Origin: Candidatus Methanofastidiosum methylothiophilum
GTDB lineage: Archaea; Methanobacteriota_B; Thermococci; Methanofastidiosales; Methanofastidiosaceae
Direction of reading: 5' to 3'
Assembly: GCA_001587595.1 (NCBI GenBank)
Contig: LNJB01000001.1
Location: 173,276 to 211,347, forward strand
DNA length: 38,072 nt
The notes under the pieces are model-generated. The model had not been told where the DNA came from, ran no database searches, and saw nothing but the letters and a program-made list of their open reading frames with translations. The position numbers and the translations under genes are program-made. Shown here one piece after another: positions 36,703 to 38,072 of this stretch; the first letter of the stretch is position 1; each line of letters begins with the position of its first letter.

Positions 36703-37470
36703 TTATTTCTTCTCATTATGCTCTTTAATTATCTCTTTTAATTCAATGACCTCATCAATTACTTTCCAGCCGTCTCCAAGATAAATTCTATTTACTAAAT
36801 CTTTTAAAAATGCAAGATTGCTCTTGGGACTGTTAAGATCATGCCTTGATACTAGATTCAATATTTTCTCCAAGAAAGAAAAAGTAACAGGATATTCTTC
36901 ATTAATGATTTCCAAAATATCACTTTTTATATCCTCAGAGCAATTTAATATATCATCAGCAAATAAAAGCGCAAATTCTGCCCATCTATCTCCTAATAAT
37001 ATTTCCGATGTTTTACTTAGATTATTAATATTGTTTCTTGCCCTAGAATCAATTACTTTTTGTGGATCATGCCCAAAATCTCTTTGAAGTTTGTAAAGAG
37101 GCACATGATGGGCTAAGGAATTCATATTTATATCTAGTCCTTCTTGTATATTATATTTATTCACCAATCCTTTGAATCCATTGAGCATTAAAATCCAATG
37201 ACCAATCTCATGAGTAATCAACAATGGATTAAAAGTTTTTGGATTTTCTAGCCATATTGATAAAACTATTTTTCCGTCATACAATCCTGGGCATGCGGTA
37301 TTAAGTTCACCTAAAACATGTTTTAACTGAGGATTATCTTTTCTGTCACAAATTACCACTTCAATTCCATAATCAAGTATCTCTTTAGATAATTTTTTCC
37401 ATAAATCTAAGATTGCAAGAGTTGATGTATCTGCCATTTTTCTAATATAACTTTCAGGAAACGGTTCCAT
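36703..37470 (-). CDS. Putative HEXXH metalloprotease, hypothetical
   Basis: 255 residues, no membrane helix or signal peptide. The LLITHEIGHWILMLNG segment holds HEIGH at 87-91, a zincin motif within a helix, and a plausible third ligand lies in a downstream acidic/His region such as LAHHVPLYKLQRDFGHD (about 118-135). VICDRKDNPQLKHVLGELN precedes it. I do not recognise the family, so peptidase activity is only inferred. AGGTGAGAT lies six bases before ATG 37470. The 3' end is one base from the SemiSWEET gene. Confidence 0.65.
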   Translation of the reverse strand: MEPFPESYIRKMADTSTLAILDLWKKLSKEILDYGIEVVICDRKDNPQLKHVLGELNTACPGLYDGKIVLSIWLENPKTFNPLLITHEIGHWILMLNGFKGLVNKYNIQEGLDINMNSLAHHVPLYKLQRDFGHDPQKVIDSRARNNINNLSKTSEILLGDRWAEFALLFADDILNCSEDIKSDILEIINEEYPVTFSFLEKILNLVSRHDLNSPKSNLAFLKDLVNRIYLGDGWKVIDEVIELKEIIKEHNEKK

Positions 37471-37495
37471 TTTATCTCACCTATAACTAGGTAAA

Positions 37496-37850
37496 TTATT
37501 CTTCATAAGATCCCTTTATAATTCCTATCCTTTCTTTTGCAATAAAATAGGTATGCGTAAATCTTCTCAGTTTGTATATATTTAACTGTGACAATCTATT
37601 TTTGCTATTTCTGTAGTTTAACTAGCCAAAACTTCTGCCTTCTATTTGTTCAAAATCTATTATTGTCATCTATACTCTTAAAGTATAGATTGCATGCGAT
37701 ATCTAAAGGCTACAACATCAAAACAAATGCATTCATAATTGGTTGGTAGTTGTAGCTATATCTGTCCTTGCCATTCTTTTGAGGAACGCAAACTATATAT
37801 TTATCAAAAACTGCGTTTAATATTGTGTTATGGTGTGGATACAACTCCAA
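37496..37850 (-). pseudogene. Possible decayed gene (open fragments broken by stops and a frameshift)
   Basis: Reverse-strand translation gives one open fragment of 46 codons at 37850-37710 (reads ...YPHHNTILNAVFDKYIV...) and a second frame at 37669-37496, 58 codons with a single internal TAG. The second reads ...YKLRRFTHTYFIAKERIGI... after it. Base content is less AT-rich than nearby spacer. This is more coding-like than chance spacer, and looks like a gene remnant, but I do not recognise the family. A TATA-like TTTTAAATATTTAA lies upstream near 37861-37875. Confidence 0.35.
37668..37690. repeat. Hairpin-forming inverted repeat
   Basis: Arms ATCTATACT and AGTATAGAT (nine perfect pairs) flank the loop cttaa. 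It lies between the two fragments of the decayed gene and may be a terminator, an operator or a remnant of a mobile element end. Confidence 0.4.
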
Positions 37851-37910
37851 ACTAAACTCTTAAATATTTAAAATAATCCTTTTAGAAATCTATTTTATAC
37901 GTATCCTAAT

Positions 37911-37935
37911 AAAAATATAAAAAAATAAAATAAAT
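37911..37935 (-). terminator. T-rich terminator after right-edge membrane gene
   Basis: After the TAA at 37944-37946 the minus strand continues with runs of T (TTTTATTTTTTTATATTTTT), as expected for archaeal factor-independent termination. Confidence 0.4.
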
Positions 37936-37943
37936 TAATTTAT

Positions 37944-38072
37944 TTATTTCTTCTTACCCTTTTCGGTACCTGGTTCTCTTTCAATTAGAACGTGTAGAAT
38001 TATACCTACAAGTAGACCCATTGCTGGTGCAGAGAAGAATGAACTGTACATTCCGAGTATTGGCTTCCATAG
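37944..38072 (-). CDS. C-terminal end of an unidentified membrane protein (cut by window edge)
   Basis: The last 42 codons of a reverse-strand gene whose start lies outside the window. The residues run LWKPILGMYSSFFSAPAMGLLVGIILHVLIE, one membrane helix (about 8-32 of this part), followed by a charged tail REPGTEKGKKK. The positive tail suggests a cytosolic C terminus. A polytopic transporter or ion-pump subunit would fit, but I cannot name it. A T-rich stretch follows the stop. Confidence 0.6.
   Translation of the reverse strand, partial: LWKPILGMYSSFFSAPAMGLLVGIILHVLIEREPGTEKGKKK

Overview
The window comes from an AT-rich methanogenic euryarchaeon. Archaeal traits: a thermosome, archaeosine synthase, pyruvoyl-dependent arginine decarboxylase, Lrp-family regulators, tRNAs without an encoded CCA, and TATA boxes with adjacent BRE elements about 25 bases before many start codons. 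A methanogenesis-marker-11 protein next to an AksA-type homocitrate synthase (coenzyme B pathway) is the best sign of methanogenesis. I cannot fix the genus from sequence alone; a Methanofastidiosa- or Methanobacteria-like lineage is a guess. No insertion sequence, CRISPR array, prophage, integrase or rRNA was seen.

Layout. 1-9.6 kb: a cut-off Lon-like ATPase/protease, a nitroreductase, a small exported protein, uvrA, a PAP2-related membrane protein, an AlkD-like repair protein, the thermosome, a PIN-like hypothetical and a lone RAM-domain protein. 9.97-10.13 kb: tRNA-Asn and a CAU tRNA that is more likely Ile2 than Met. 10.1-12.7 kb: a tight operon of an Lrp regulator, an exported FG-GAP/TPR membrane protein and a cytosolic TPR protein. 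12.7-15.6 kb: three membrane proteins, one like an O-antigen/oligosaccharide polymerase. 15.98-17.1 kb: a 52-residue Trm112/YcaR-like zinc protein, divergent from serA. 17.1-19.7 kb: an exported beta-propeller protein with cytosolic zinc ribbons, and a Fic enzyme.

19.9-23.8 kb: argG-argH-GMC oxidoreductase, with a perfect palindrome upstream. 23.8-27.7 kb (minus): tRNA-Ala, tRNA-Val, mmp11, aksA and an acetolactate-synthase-like ThDP enzyme, nearly without gaps. 27.8-31.6 kb: a small membrane protein behind a 24-bp palindrome, a rhomboid protease, pdaD, a bacterial-type gpmA and an unknown membrane protein. 31.6-37.5 kb: a TIM-barrel isomerase-like protein, a peroxiredoxin-fold protein lacking the catalytic cysteine, the purB-arcS-yjbQ operon, a SemiSWEET and an HEIGH-motif protein. 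37.5-37.85 kb looks like a decayed gene. The right edge cuts a membrane protein.

Connections. PdaD makes agmatine, which archaea also need for agmatidine in tRNA-Ile2(CAU), so pdaD, argGH and the CAU tRNA fit one arginine-to-decoding theme. The least described parts are the two surface propeller proteins, the three-gene membrane cluster, the GMC protein with a ferredoxin-like cysteine motif, and the ThDP enzyme tied to mmp11/aksA.
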